A stretch of 64,000 nucleotides of DNA from Talinum fruticosum (GCA_021018815.1 JAITYX010000066.1:310001-374000), one strand, 5' to 3'. Shown: positions 32,831-46,446, counted from the stretch's first letter. Notes: generated from the letters alone by a model not told the origin. Numbers and translations: made by a program.

Positions 32831-33289
32831 AAACTCCCGACTCATCTTTAATTCTAAGAATATTCATTTTTGTTTCTTAAAGACATAATAACGGTGAAAA
32901 AATTTGGAATTTCTATCACCTTTAGTCAACCAATCTTTCCTATAGAACTTTCCCCAATATTTCGATTAAACAAAAGTAATCTTTCTCTTCATTTAATTAA
33001 CCGATATGCAAGCGCATCAACCTCATATTACGAGGATCAACTAATAATTTTTCTTCCACTTCTGTAGAAGTGACAAGTTTCTTTCAACTTTTTGCGAGTA
33101 ATTACCACAGGTATTGATGGCCCATAGCTTTAGCTCTCTTGAGTTTACCAACCACTTTAAACATAGGTGTTCCACGGAAACTTTCCTTCCATCACTACTT
33201 GGATAATCTTTTTAACCTTATTATTGCTAGACTAGTGGTTCGAAACCTAAAATTTCAATGGTTAACTTGATGAGTTTCGGAATAGTATT

Positions 33290-33900
33290 CAACAAAATAT
33301 AACTATGATCCGAACATGAGAACGACCTATGTGACACAATACTTGTTTGGATATAAAGTCCTCCAATCGGTTCGAGCTATAGCTCTATCCAATTTTTCGT
33401 AAATAAGATGACCCTTTAAAAATTTTTACCATGTAAAAATTCTACTAGTGAGGAATACTCTCCTCCCCAATTTCGGACACAAAACCCCTTGATCACTCGT
33501 ACACTACTAAGTGATAACTTATTTCTGCCTATCTTTTTGTTTAAACATTCCATCTCATTGAAGTCACCGATAATACACCAAGGTAGATTAATCAAACAAT
33601 TAAATTCTTGAAGGTGATTTCAAAAATTGGCTTATCAATAGATTGAGCCGGACCATAAATACCAAGTAATAATACATTCTTTTGTATGATCTTATTGAAA
33701 ATATCTAGATGAATTGTTTGCTGATCCTTGAGAATTACATTGGCTGTGATATTACTATTGTTCCACAAAACCCACATTCCCCCACTATGATTAAGTGGCG
33801 GAACATAGTCAAAATGTTCAAAACCCAATGAGGGTAGAATTTTAGATGTATTTTTAGCGTTGGTCATTGATGACCGATTACAATTCCCTAATAGTTCCCA
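33290..33900 (-). pseudogene. LINE-1 apurinic-like endonuclease
   Basis: HFDYVPPLNHSGGMWVLWN, VLLLGIYGPAQS, PWCIIGDFNEMECLNKK and SDHSYILLNTIP correspond to the GGlxllW, YgPp, GDFNe and SDHsp motifs of plant LINE endonucleases, which nick target DNA. The Asp and His of GDFN and SDH are present. Frames change between blocks. Confidence 0.85.
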
Positions 33901-34698
33901 CTATTGAGGTGTAAAAAACTTACAAACCAATCACCATATGTCATAGAAAAAGGTTCAGCTTGCACGACAAGGTTCGATCCCTTAACGGGTTGGTCCGATA
34001 AAAAGCCTTGGGAAGCTCAGCTTTAATTGAGATTCCACTCGCCTAAATAATACAAACGTTCAAGTTTTGAAAGAAAAGACATCTTAAAAACATAGCTGCA
34101 GTTTGATCAACTAATTGAGCAAACACTAAACGAGACCAATCATTATAAATGAACCTTAATGTATTGACCCATAATGGAAGGTTACATGTCAAGAATATCG
34201 GGATCTACAACCAAAAACACAATTAAAAACCAAATATGCATAAGCGCCACATAGACCAATATAACAAACAAGTCAATACAACCTGCAGAGCAAGAATCAT
34301 ACCTTTTTAGGGTGGTCGAATTATATCCTTGGGAATTTTAGGTAACCCCGAAATTCCTTTCACCCATAATATACAATCCCAAGAATCCAAAAAATAGTTT
34401 GAAGAGCATAAACATACATAATAGAAGAAAAAAAATCATAACAATAAAACAGAGCCTTGTCCCTCTTGACCGAGCTTGATTATGTGAATCCTGAGTCATA
34501 TAGATCCCTTTCGGTACAAAACAAAAGCCTAAGTTAAATAAACACCGACGAGTAATACCAACGAGTGTTTGAAACCACAACCAAAACACACAAAAACTTA
34601 AAATCATGCACATTCCATTGAATCCTGTAGGCACCAAACAAAACTAATAAAGAAAAACTACGAGTGAAGCTAATAAAGTGATAATCTCAAGTAAAGAA
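33901..34698. other. Non-coding stretch between LINE-1 and copia 2
   Basis: The AT-rich sequence holds no recognised protein. It may be LINE 5' flank or host intergenic DNA; there are no element ends. Confidence 0.35.
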
Positions 34699-35010
34699 GA
34701 GTCTTTCATCATCGACATTTAGTTTACTAAGCGGCAAAAGGCTATGTGGCTTCCAACTCCATAAAGGTATAATTGCCACCATAGTAAAGAAAAAAGAAAC
34801 AACTATTATAACCATGGAACCAAAAGGGCTCGATAAAATATCACCGACAATACGGAGGGTGAAGCGAGTCTTTCATCATAGACTTTCAATTTACTAAGTG
34901 GAAAAAGGCTATATGTCTTCCAACACCACAAAGGCACAATTGCCACCATAGTAAAGAAGAAAGAGACAACTCTTATAATCATAGAACCAAAGGGGCTTGA
35001 ACAATTATCG
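34699..35010 (+). repeat. Tandem duplication, period about 167 bp
   Basis: Two units starting GAGTCTTTCATCAT at 34699 and 34866 share AATTGCCACCATAGTAAAGAA and AGAACCAAAxGGGCT-like blocks. The second unit is cut at its end by copia 2. Confidence 0.8.
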
Positions 35011-35015
35011 GTGAT

Positions 35016-36452
35016 TGAAGGTTTGCTCTTGGAGAGTCTAAGTCACCCTAGAAGGAGGGTGAATAGGGTGAAGAGGAAATTTGAACAAACTTAGAAACTT
35101 TTTGCTTGAAAAAGATTACCAACCGATTCCGAGTCTAGATTGGACTCAAGAAAGTATACACTCGTAAATACGTGGAAACCCTCCAGGGCGGAAAACCACG
35201 AAAAGAGCTAATCGAAATACCAAGTCAAATCAACTATTTTGAATCCTTAAAATACAAAGGACTGACTCTACTAGAATTGCTCCCTTAGACAATGCCTTAC
35301 AATGTTTTCCTAGACTCGAAGTTCTCTTATCCGATCTAGTACTTCCTAATTGAGATAACCTTTATCACTAGGGACAACCGAGCTGAGTTAACCCTTACAG
35401 CTCAGTCAAGGGACCTTACTCGGAAAGTAAGAGAAGTATGTAATTGATTACAAGACTTCACAACTCAGAAAATATTAAGTACAAACTGCGAGTTGTAAGT
35501 AGAAGATTGAGTGAGTATTGCACTAAGAGAATTACTTAGTGTATTGATCAATAGTTTCAACAATCTTCAAGTCTTGTGAAGTGACTTCTATTTATAGATA
35601 TCCAAGCAAATTAGCCATTGTGTCCGGTTTCGGACTGAAGTCTTCACTAGCCGTTGGAGTGTAAACGTTGGGCAACGACTATTTGCTCCAAAAGGTGTTC
35701 CAATTAACTGGTGTTGTCTAAAAAGTAAGGTGGAAACCACCATTGAGCCTAGCGTTGGATTTTTCCAGTTTTGGAAACAGACAGCCACGACACGGTCTTG
35801 TCCGGAATTGGCTAAAGCTGTTTCGTTGGTGTTTGACAGACTAGAAGCCGGTTGCTTTTAAAATTCAAAAAGATGTATTAGTTTTGTTTGAATAACCTAC
35901 AAAAGCAAACTACATTGGTTCTCAAAGTATAAAATACTTTGGTCCAAGGTTAGACATAGATAATAATTAAATTAGGATAATTAAATGCTTAATTATCTTT
36001 GGCCTAGAAAAGTGGAACATTCTAAATCTAATATCAAATAGGTTCAAGCTCAATTCAGAATAATTCCTAGAAAGGTCAAGTAGAAGAATAAGCAAACATA
36101 GAAAGTGACCTTGATCTATCAAATAATCATTTAAGGAGTAGCCTGACAAAGAGAAACTCAATAGAAAGTGACTCAATCTCGAGTTAGCAAACACGATCAA
36201 GTAGTACAACAAGAAAATGCGTTAAAAGAATTATTTGATCATGTGATGGTTGAAGTATATTATGAGTAGGTCGAATACCTCAATAGAGAAGATATAGGAC
36301 AAGTGTGATATTTAAGTCACTCAGAACAAAGATGAAAACTTAGATATGAGTTTCTATGAAGCTCAGAATGACTTGCAATCAAAACTCAAGAGAGATAGAA
36401 GTTTATACCTGAATCTTTCATAAAATATTTGGAGTTAAGATCTGAGTCTTCA
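35016..36452 (-). repeat. Copia 2 left (3') LTR
   Basis: It starts TGAAGGTTTGCTC, ends GAGTCTTCA, and adjoins the polypurine tract AAAAAGGGGAGAT (minus strand) at 36453-36467. A TATA box, TCTATAAATAG, is kept near 35588. Confidence 0.92.
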
Positions 36453-36889
36453 ATCTCCCCTTTTTGATAAAAGGCATTCCATTCTTAAGATAGAAACTTG
36501 TTAGTACAACTTAAGTTTTCAGTGCCAAAGATCTATGATTTCTTACGTATCAAAGTATGTAGAATATAAAGAAATTCCAGATCAAAGCAAGACTTATAAG
36601 TAAATATTAGAACCAATGCAGATTTCTGAGTAGATAAGATAAATACTAAAGGAAACTCAGAAATGATCGGAGCATAGAAAGATAGACATTCATTCATTAA
36701 AAAAATATTTACAACATAGAGAGAGGAAAGAAACTCCTCCAAAGCCAAACATCAAGTTTTCTATTTTTTCTCCCCTAGCATTTCAGCAAAAAGGAGGGAA
36801 GAAAAGTGGAAAGTAAACACACTTAATGTTGGACACAAAAAATTAAAAATAAGAAAAAGAAATAGATCAAGACGGTGGTGTAGGTTTGG

Positions 36890-38436
36890 CGGAGGAGGAC
36901 GGACGAGCGGTTCGCTTGCGCCGTAAGTCTCGAGATTAATTGGTAGAATGCGACGACGGTAGCACTAGGATGTTAGGAAGCAGCTTAGACCTTGGTGGTC
37001 GAGTCAGGACAATATCATCCTCCGGCTCGTCTTCCTGGAAGACTATAGGGGGCTTCGAGTCGAGCTGGTTCGGACTGTCCAACATCCTTAGCGTCTTCTA
37101 ATCCACTCGGATATGAGGAGATCAACTCGGGTTTGGGCTCTATAGCCCCTTTGTCTTTTGGTAGAGTGTCCTCTTCTTGTCTTCCGTCTTCCTCCTTATT
37201 CTCCTTTTCGAGCTGATCCTCGCTCGCCTCGGCTACGTCCTCATCCTCTTCTTCTTCTTCTACCTCGCGAGAGGTAGACTTGGCCGAGCTGGAGGACTCC
37301 TCGGATGTGTCCGAGGATTCGAGTCCTGCACGGCCTTTGTTCTACGCTTGCGAAGAAGTTCGAGCTACTCACGTTGCTCATCAAGAACCCCTTTGAACTC
37401 AAGCATTAGGGATTGACACTCCTGAAACCGGGATTGGGCGGTTTTCGGTGAATGACCATTCCATGGAAAATGGGCTTGAGAAAGCGTACAACCGATCGTA
37501 GTTGGTTAGTCAGTAAACACGAGTTTCTCGACCAAGGCCGCAAATGTGCTAACCGAGAGAGGAGGTTGAGACGAGGAGGGGCCAGCTGAAGTAGATGGCA
37601 CAGTGGGTTGAATCCGAGTCCGGGGAGGAGGAGAGCGGAGTTCCAACTCGGAAGAGTGAACCCATTCACCGAGGCTTAACCTCCTGGTACCCACAACCCA
37701 AAAGTTCTTTTCAACCCGAACAATGGCCTTTTAGAAACAACGGAGGGATTTGAGGGAAGAGGGATTTTGAATTGTTTGAAGATAAGAGAGAGCAGAGCTC
37801 CGAAAGGAAAAGGTGCGGATTTCTTTAATTGAGCAGGCACTTGTGCCATTTGCTCAATAATGAAGGGAAAAAGGTCTACATCGTAGCCCTCCATAATATC
37901 AAACAAAACTTTGAGAACCCCGGAGTTTAGGTTGGTGAGCAAAGAAAGTGCGCATCGGAATGTAAAAAGCGATCGACCTCACTTTTCGTCTTAGTCACGA
38001 GTAATTTTTCTATGCTCAGGCACTTCTTTGGCGAATTTGTCGAAGAAATCATCGATAAATTCTAGAAGAGGAATGTGATTGGGATTCGAAAAAGAGAAGA
38101 AACATTGAACAGTTTGTGGAGAAGAGGGAGGTTGATTCGACTATGGTACCTTGAACTTTGGAAGTGATGACACCTCTAGAGAAGGATTTGTTGGCATAGA
38201 ACTCAACCACGAGTTCCGGATAAATGAAATCGTTGAAGCATAAATAATTGTATACACTTGTTTCTTGAATGATCTTCAGCCAGGAGAAGGATGTGGTTTT
38301 GAAAAACTTGTCATCAAACGTGAAATGCTTGGACAACAAATACTTTTAAAGGGTTAGACGTACCCTCTTGAGTTATTTTTCGAGCCTTCTTTGTTGTAGA
38401 CCCCATAAACTCGGAAGTAGAATCTCGTTTAGGCAT
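36890..38436 (-). CDS. Copia 2 additional ORF downstream of pol (frameshifted)
   Basis: It starts MPKRDSTSEFMGS at 38436 and continues about 515 codons. Recognisable parts are KHFTFDDKFFKTTSFSWL, NYLCFNDFIYPELVVEFYAN, SRGVITSKVQGTIVE, VLKVLFDIMEGYDVDLFPF, PFGALLSLIFKQFKIPLPS and PTVPSTSAGPSSSQPPL, then an acidic tail near 37200-37330. Compared with copia 1, the YPELVVEFYAN and VLKVLFDI blocks are better kept and support the Transposase_32-like resemblance. Function is unknown; it is not an obvious envelope, RNA helicase or transposase with a visible catalytic triad. Confidence 0.62.
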
Positions 38437-38477
38437 TATCGGAGAGAAAAGATAAGAGTTTACTAGAGAAGTGAGCA

Positions 38478-38515
<38 letters not shown>

Positions 38516-38613
38516 CGAAAGCACTTTGAGAGCAAAGGACGAGTTATGAAAGAGTAGAGAATTTTGTGTAAGAAAAGTATGGTGCAAAGTGAAGAAATGA
38601 AGACAAATAGATG

Positions 38614-38623
38614 CTATTTATAG
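38614..38623 (-). promoter_or_regulatory. TATA box upstream of the copia 2 additional ORF
   Basis: CTATAAATAG on the minus strand lies 178 bases before the MPKR start. It is followed by a CTCTCTCTCTCTTTCTC-type leader (38479-38518), like a plant core promoter with a Y patch. The pol stop is about 370 bases further upstream. Confidence 0.58.
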
Positions 38624-38990
38624 AGGGAATGGAAATGTCCTTCAACCTTCTTTCTCAACGTTCAAATGACATTCTCGAGATAGACACGATGTACGACGAG
38701 TCCAACGACTATAAATCCAGCTTTTTGCTCTCCAATGGTTCAAATTCTTTGAAAGTGATGCATGTCGGAGAGCGAAAGAAAATTTAGAAAAATCTTTCTG
38801 ACATTTTCCATTCATCTAGAGATGATCTCAAAAGTTTGGTGTCCATTTTGATAAAAGATCGAGTCCGACTCGAGTATGGTTTACGAGCGACTTAGAAAAC
38901 AATGAACCAATAGCTCAGTCTCATTGTTATGTTAATCGATCATTTGTTAATCATGAACAAATCATGAATTTAAGCACATAAAACATATAA

Positions 38991-39600
38991 TCATGCATTA
39001 ATCATGCCAAGCTCATTCCTAATAAAATAAAACTAATCTTCACTAAGTGACTTAGTGAAAATATCAGCTAATTGAAATTTCGTAGGAATGAATTCAAGTT
39101 CAATATCACTTTTCTAAGAATGGTCTCTTAGAAAATGATACCCGACCTCAATATGCTTTGTCTTTGAGTGATGAACTCGTATTCTTAGTGATGCTGATTG
39201 CACTCGATTATCACACTTGATTGGGATAGATATAAATGGAAGTCCAAGATCCTTCAAGTGTTGCTTGATCCATAGAATCCGAGCACAGGCATGCTCCGTC
39301 CGCAATGTACTCGGCTTCGGCAGTTGATAGAGCGATTGAATTTTGCTTCTTTGAGTGCCAAGATATAAGGGATTGACCTAGAAATTGGCATGCTCCTGAT
39401 GTGCTCTTTCTATCAACCTTGTAACCAGCATAGTCAACATCCGAGTATCCAGGTGAGGGTCGAGTTATAAGTATCTAGAAAACCATAGACCAAGATTCCG
39501 AGTGCCTGCAAGATATCTAAAAATCCTCTTCACCGCAATGAGATGTGATTCCTTTAGATTAGCTTGAAATCTTGTACAGACATATACAAAACATAATGTC
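38991..39600 (-). CDS. Copia 2 RNase H domain
   Basis: ARILWIKQHLKDLGLPF, IPIKCDN, HHSKTKHIEVGYHFLRDH and the MINA-stop end at 38991 identify the domain. The CDNQSAI motif is frameshifted: CAGAG expected after CDN reads CGAG, giving CDNRVQSAS. Confidence 0.88.
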
Positions 39601-39604
39601 TAGC

Positions 39605-40480
39605 GTATCGAATGTGAGATATAACAGAGAACCTATCATATCTCTATAGAGTTTCGATCTACTCGCTTTACCTTTCTCGTCCGAGTCCGGTTTCATGCTC
39701 GCTAGTCATGGGTGTTACTGCATGTTTTACATCTTGAAGCTTGTATTTCGTCAACAATTCCTTGGTATACTTAGATTGATGGACATAGATGCCATCTTTA
39801 TCTTGTCTAATATGTAAACTAAGAAAGAAATTGACCTCTCCCATCATGCTCATTTGGAACTCGTTGTCTCATCAACTCGGAAAATTCTCGATAGAGATTT
39901 TCATGAGTAGCTCCAAAAATGATATCATCAATATAAATCTAAGCAATAAGAAAATCTTTCCCCTTAGTTTTTATGAAAAGAGTTTTGTCAATGTGACCTC
40001 TTTTGTAATCATTCTCAACTAAGAAGTCTGCTTGAGTCTTTCATACCAAGTTCGGAAGCTTGTTTAAGATCATATAGAGCCTTTTGCAATTTGAAAACAT
40101 AATTTGGAAATTCTGAGTTTTCAAATCCAGTGGGTTGCTTAACATAGAGTTCCTCTTGAATGAAACCATTCAAAAAGCACATTTGACATCCATTTGGTAT
40201 AATTTAATATTCATGGTTGATGCAAATGCCGGTAGGATTCTAATTGCTTCACTCCTAGCAACTGGTGCAAAGGTTTCCCCACAATAAATCCCTTCTTCTT
40301 GATTGTAACCTTGAGCCACAAGTCTAGCCTTATTTCGACTACCAACCCATCCTCATCCAGTTTGTTCTTGAAAACCCATTTGGTTCCTATAAGCTGGGTG
40401 GTCGGAAGGTCGTTTGGTCAAAGTCCGAGACTTGGTTTCTTTCAAATTGATTAAGCTCTTCTTGCATGACCTCTACCCAT
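39605..40480 (-). CDS. Copia 2 reverse transcriptase domain
   Basis: MSMMGEVNFFLSLHIRQDKDG, YVHQSKYTKELLTKYKL and IYIDDII (39924-39935, YIDD variant) are visible. Upstream are QKALYDLKQASELGMKD-type and NQFERNQV sequences. It is broken by frameshifts. Confidence 0.87.
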
Positions 40481-40869
40481 TCAGGTTCATTTAGGGCCTC
40501 TAGTGTATTTTTGGGTTCTGTTAATGATATGAATGCGGTGAATGCACATAGATTTTGCAAAGAAGAATGAGTTCTTACCCCATCTGTTGATGTCGGACAA
40601 CATGTTCTCGAGTAGGTGGCTCGAAGCATATTTGAATGCTCTACTGTTCTCTGGTTCACCAAATTTGTTGGTTGAACTGGCTGATCTTCGTAGTCCGGGC
40701 TTGCTAAGTTTGCTCATTAGCTTGTCCTTCAACGTTCGAGCTGGCTCTTGACTTGGGTCGATCCGAATCATGATGTTCCGAGCTACCTCATTCTAAGTTG
40801 CTTTTTTTTACTCTGTCTAAGCTCAGCTTCAGCAAGATCATCTTCATATTGACTGACTTTAAGATCCGA

Positions 40870-41800
40870 GAAAGTTGACTCACTTGATTTTCCCGGATCA
40901 ATCTCATCAAACACAACGTGGATACTTTCTACAACTTTGTTAGCTTTTTGTTAAAGACATAATATGCTTTACTTGTGAGATGAGTAACCTAGAAAGATAC
41001 CTTCATCTAATCTAGTGTCAAACTTGGTCGGGTGATCCTTACCATTATTGTGAACAAAGAACTTACATCTAATGGGTTTGAAATATGAGATGTTGGGCTT
41101 TTTCCCTTTCTAAAACTCATAGGGAGTTTTCTTCAAGATGGGTCTAATGAGGCATCCGTTCGGTGTGTAGTTTCTCTGTGTTTACCGCCTCAGCCCATAA
41201 ATAGTAAGGTAGATCATGTTCTATCATCATTGTCCTTCCTATTTCTTCGAGAGTTCGATTCTTTCTCTCCACTCCCTATTCCGTTGAGGGGTTACGGGTG
41301 CTGAGAAGTTATGAGAGATACCATTCTTGTCGCAGAACTCCGAAAATTCCGAGCGATCGAACTCCCTTCTCTCGGTTAGTTCGAATTCTTTTGATTTGAG
41401 TATGAGACTCTAGTTGAATTTTCTTGCAGAGCTTGCTTAACTTATTGAAAGTTTCATTTTTGTTCTTGAGAAAACAAACCCAGGTAAATCGTTTGTAGTC
41501 ATCAACAATCACATGTACATATGATTTACCTCCGAGACTTTTCACAGAGATTTCACCACATAAGTCCATATGCAATAACTCAAGTACTTTGGATGTGAAA
41601 TAGTTTTGAGAGATTTGAAGGATGATCCGACTTGTTTCCCTTTTGTGAATGCTTCACACATTTTATCTTTCTTAAATGCACAATTAGGTAATCCCCTAAC
41701 TAAACCATGAGATGCGAGACTTTTTGATAGTGTGCATGCTAATATGACCTAGTCTATGATGCCATGTCCAAGAATCATCATGCAACAATGCTTTCAAATA
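40870..41800 (-). CDS. Copia 2 integrase with HHCC region
   Basis: DDSWTWHHRLGHISMHTIKK holds the zinc-binding histidines. HMDLCGEISVKSLGGKSYVHV, IVDDYKRFTWVCFLKN and a PQRNG-like segment hold the catalytic core. The integrase N-terminus that copia 1 has lost is present here. Confidence 0.87.
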
Positions 41801-42140
41801 AGATAAATTCGACTTGGATCGAAAGAGGAATAGTATAGGTATTACCCGATCTCTTACCCGAGAGCTTAGTCTCTTTGGTGGTTGCATAAGAAATATAGCA
41901 GTTGGTCCGAGTAAATCTTACCTCTTGACCTTTGTCACACAACTCGGAGATGATGAGTAAATTGTACTTTAGTCCCTTAACAAGATAGATTGGGCTGACT
42001 AGGTTGTCTCCTTTCCCAATCTTGCCAATTCTAACTATCTTTCCCTTACTGTCATCTCCAAATGTAACTTTGCCTCCTTTAAGATCTTCTAACTCGGAAA
42101 AGAGTCTTGAGTGTCCCGACATGTGGCGTGAGCATCCACT
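41800..42140 (-). CDS. Copia 2 protease region
   Basis: DSGCSRHMSGHSRLFSELED with the DSG active site is followed by GKVTFGDDSKGKIVRIGKIG and LVKGLKYNLLIISELCDKG. It lies just upstream (in reading sense) of the integrase HHRLGH region. Confidence 0.87.
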
Positions 42141-42223
42141 GTCTAAATACTAATGACCTTTCGTCCTTTTCTTAGTTACCTGCAAGTCGAAACACACTAA
42201 CTCTTCTCACTTCCTCTAACGAA

Positions 42224-43087
<864 letters not shown>

Positions 43088-43639
43088 AATGTGGTCCTTT
43101 TATAAGGAAGAAGACTCTTGGGAACTCAGATTTAAATAACTTTGGGTTTGGTCCGATTCCGAGTCTTTTTCTAGAAAACCGAGTTTGTGTCTCTTTCTTT
43201 TGAAAATATTTTCTTTTATAAACAGGTGGAGAAGGTTTTCTCATGTAAATTGGTCCGGGCTCAATCCTGGTCCGGGCTCAATCCTCCTTTCATTCTTATG
43301 AATGAGACCATGTTCAGACCTTCCCGAACTTTACAGTTCTGGAATCCTTTTTGAGAAGATTTGAGTAGGAATTAGATTGCTCCTCTTCGTTAAAACCAAG
43401 TCCTTCTTTCATGAAGGAGATACAGAGAGAGCCTAAAAGCATGTCAAGGTTTTTCGACCTTGAGTAAACTTCAAAACAAGCTCTTGAGACTTATTGAGCT
43501 TTATTTTCGGATGCTCATTTTCTCTTCTGTGTGATCGGACTCGGTCTCATTAGTATGAGTAATAGTCTTGAGTTATTTCGAGTTAGTCTCAGCTTTTCCA
43601 ATTCATTTTTCAAACAATTGCTCTCGAAGTAATGAGACT

Positions 43640-44870
43640 CAAGTTATTCTTTGAACCGAGAAGAATCATAATTGGACTTTTCTTCTAAAGTATAGATATA
43701 TTTAGCCAAATCAACTTTGGAAAACTTGAGAAAGTATTCAATTATCTCTTGAGGACTTGTCTCCTTAGTGTCCGAGTTGTCAGCATCGGACTCGGATTCA
43801 GCTTCCGAGTCCGTTAGTGCCATCAAACACTTTGAGCCGTCGAATCATCTTCTTCTTCGGAGGAGTCGTCATCGCTCTATGTGGCCATCATAGCCTTCTT
43901 CTTCTTTCTGTCCTTCTTTCTCTTCGGACGAGTCTTTGACTATGTGATCTTTGCTGTCACATTCAAAATAGCCGAGTTCTTAGTTAAAGATAACTTTGAA
44001 AGGGAAGAATATTTACCTTTTCTCGTCCTTCTTATCTTTCTTATAAAACTCTTCCTTTGGCCTCTTTTCGCATTTCTTATGCTTCACCATTCTTTTGAAG
44101 CCTCGGGCAATGAGTGCCATTGGATCCTCTTCCGAGTCTAAGGAACTTAGACTTTCCTTTTACCTTCCGGGGCCTTCAGACGCAATGTTCTTTTTGGTGC
44201 CGACCTCGACATCCTCGTCTTTCGGTGAATTTCATGGGTAAGCAACTTCCGAATCGGTTCATCCGGCTTTAATTGAGAGAGGTTCCGAGCTTCCTCGATG
44301 ACTGTCACCTTAGGACCTCATCTTCTCTTTGGAAGACTTCTCGAATTGTTTTGCACATTTCCATGAGAAATCTTTCCGCCTGGAGATTTGAGATTGTTTG
44401 TAATCTCAAGTGAAACGAATAAACATGTGAGTGATGTTTTATTTTGGCTCCATCTTGAACAACTCATATTTGTGAAGATATTGGCTTATCTTTGCCTGTT
44501 TTACTTGGCTTGTACCTTCATATGTGTTGACAAGAGTGTCCCACACATCTTTGGCAGTGTCACCTCCCGACACTCTATTGTGCTCTTCCGAGTCGATAAC
44601 ACACATCGGAATGTTCATTGCTTTGAAGTTCTTTTTGAACTTCTCCGACTCTTCATTGGTGTACTCGAATTTTTCTTTAGGCACAGCTTTTATTTCTTCC
44701 ATCTTCATTGGGATGTAGTTGCCTTCTTGGATGATGTTCCAAACATCTCCATCGTTGTCCAACGAAAGCACTCCATCGGTTCCTTCCAAGTGCATGAAGT
44801 TTGATCCTTGAAACTTTGGTGGTTTGGTGGAAGATCTTCCTTCATTGAACTCTCCAATGTTCTGAGCCAT
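43640..44870 (-). CDS. Copia 2 gag, nearly intact N-terminal part
   Basis: An open frame begins MAQNIGEFNEGRSSTKPPKF at 44870 and runs 143 residues through GDVWNIIQEGNYIPMKMEE, KNFKAMNIPMCVIDSEEHNR and DVWDTLVNTYEGTSQVKQAK, the copia gag (UBN2-like) pattern. It then shifts frame. A zinc-knuckle remnant YFECDSKDHIVKDSS near 43950 has replaced the first and last cysteines. An acidic Ser/Asp linker (DSEAESESDADNSDTKE) follows at 43740-43826. Confidence 0.88.
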
Positions 44871-44918
44871 CTAGTCTTTAGACCTTTGGATTGTTAGATC
44901 CTTCTTGAAAGGCTAGTC

Positions 44919-44930
44919 TCCGATACCAAT
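44919..44930 (-). promoter_or_regulatory. Copia 2 primer-binding site
   Basis: TTGGTATCGGAG on the minus strand abuts the 5' LTR. The canonical initiator-Met site has CAGAG where this has CGGAG. Confidence 0.85.
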
Positions 44931-46441
44931 TGAAGGTTTGCTCTTGGAGAGTTTAAGTCACCCTAGAAGGGGGTGAATAGAGTGAAGAGGAAATTTGAAC
45001 AAACTTAGAAACTTTTTGCTTGAAAAGATAAGCAACTGATTTTGAGTCTAGATTGGACTCGGAAAAGTAATACACTCGAAATATGTGGAAACCCTCATGG
45101 GATAGAAAACCACGAACAGTGCTAATCTAAGCACCAAGTCAAATCCACTATTTTGAATCCTCAAAATACAACAGATCGACTCTCCCAGAATTGCTCCCTT
45201 AGATAATTCCTTACAATGTTTTCCTAGACTCGAAGTTCCCTTATCCGATCTATTACTTCTTAACCGAGATAACCTTTACAGACTAGGGACAATCGAGCTG
45301 AGTTAACCCTTACCGCTCATCGAAGGGACCTTACTTAGAAAGTAAGTGAAGTATGTAATTGATTACAAGACTTTATAACTCGAGAAAATGTTAAGTACAG
45401 ACTGGAAGTTGTAAGAAGAAGATTGAGTGAGTATTGCACTAAGAGAATTACGTTGTGTATTGATCAATTTATAGATATCCAAGCGATTACACTCCAATAG
45501 ACTGGGAGTTCCCTTATCTTTAAGTCTTGTGAAGTGGCTTCTATTTATAATTATCTAAGCAGATTAGTCTGTTGTGTCCGGTTTTGGATTGAAGTCTTCA
45601 CTAGCCGTTGGAGGGGTCTTTCCGAGTCACTCGTAAAAGATCCGTTGGAGTGTAAACGTTGGGCAACAACTATTTGCTCCAAAAGGTGTTCCAATTAACT
45701 AGTGTTGTCTCGAAAAGCAAGGCGGAAATCACCGTTGAGCGTAGCGTTGGATTTTTCAGTTTTGAAAACGACGTCCCCGACACGATGTCCGAGTCATGTC
45801 CGAATTGGCTAAAACCGTCTCGATGGCGTTTAACAGCTTAGAAGCCGGTTGCTTTTGAAACTCAAAAAGATGTATTAGTTTTGTTTGAATAACCTACAAA
45901 AGAAAACCATATTGGTTCTCAAAGTATATAATATTTTGGTCCAGGGTTAGACACGGATAATGATTAAATTAGGATAATTAAATGCTTAATTATCTTTGGC
46001 CTAGAAAAGTGGAACATTCCGAGTCTAATATCAAATAGGTTCAAGCTCAATTCAGAATAATTCATGGAAAGGTCAAGTAGAACAATAATCAAACATAGAA
46101 AGTGACCTTGATCTATCAAATAATCATTTAAGGAGTAGCTCGACTAAGACAAACTCAGTAGAAAGTGACTCGGTTCCGAGTTAGCAAACATAGTCGAGTA
46201 CTACAGGAAAATGCATTAAAAGAATTATTTAATCATGCGATGGTTGAAATATATTTTGAGTAGGTCGAATACCTCAATAGAGAAGATATAGGACAGTGTG
46301 ATATCTAAGTCACTCGGAACAAAGATGAAAACTTAGATATGAGTTTCTATGAAGCTCGGAATGACTTGCAATCAAAACTTAAGAGAGAAGTTTATACCTG
46401 AGTCTTTCACAAAATATTTGGTGTTAAGATCTTAGTATTCA
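44931..46441 (-). repeat. Copia 2 right (5') LTR
   Basis: It is 1,511 bp, starts TGAAGGTTTGCTC and ends TATTCA, followed by the duplication GTGAT. The TATA region near 45541 reads ATTATAAATAG. Confidence 0.92.
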
Positions 46442-46446
46442 GTGAT

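Larger units (their letters stand above)
15323..33900 (-). mobile_element. L1-type LINE (LINE-1), minus strand, split by two LTR-element layers
   Basis: Pieces of one ORF2 lie in the proper order on the minus strand: endonuclease (33290-33900), reverse transcriptase (31850-32830), zf-RVT (29811-30250) and RNase H (15323-15945). Between the zf-RVT and RNase H regions sits a gypsy-type solo LTR with a near-perfect 5 bp duplication. Removing it joins the FSQCTCVI region to the next LINE codons without a gap. A MITE-like insert also breaks it at 30343-31213. Frameshifts and stops are frequent, so it is inactive. No ORF1 was recognised beyond 33900, so the copy is probably 5'-truncated. Confidence 0.85.
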
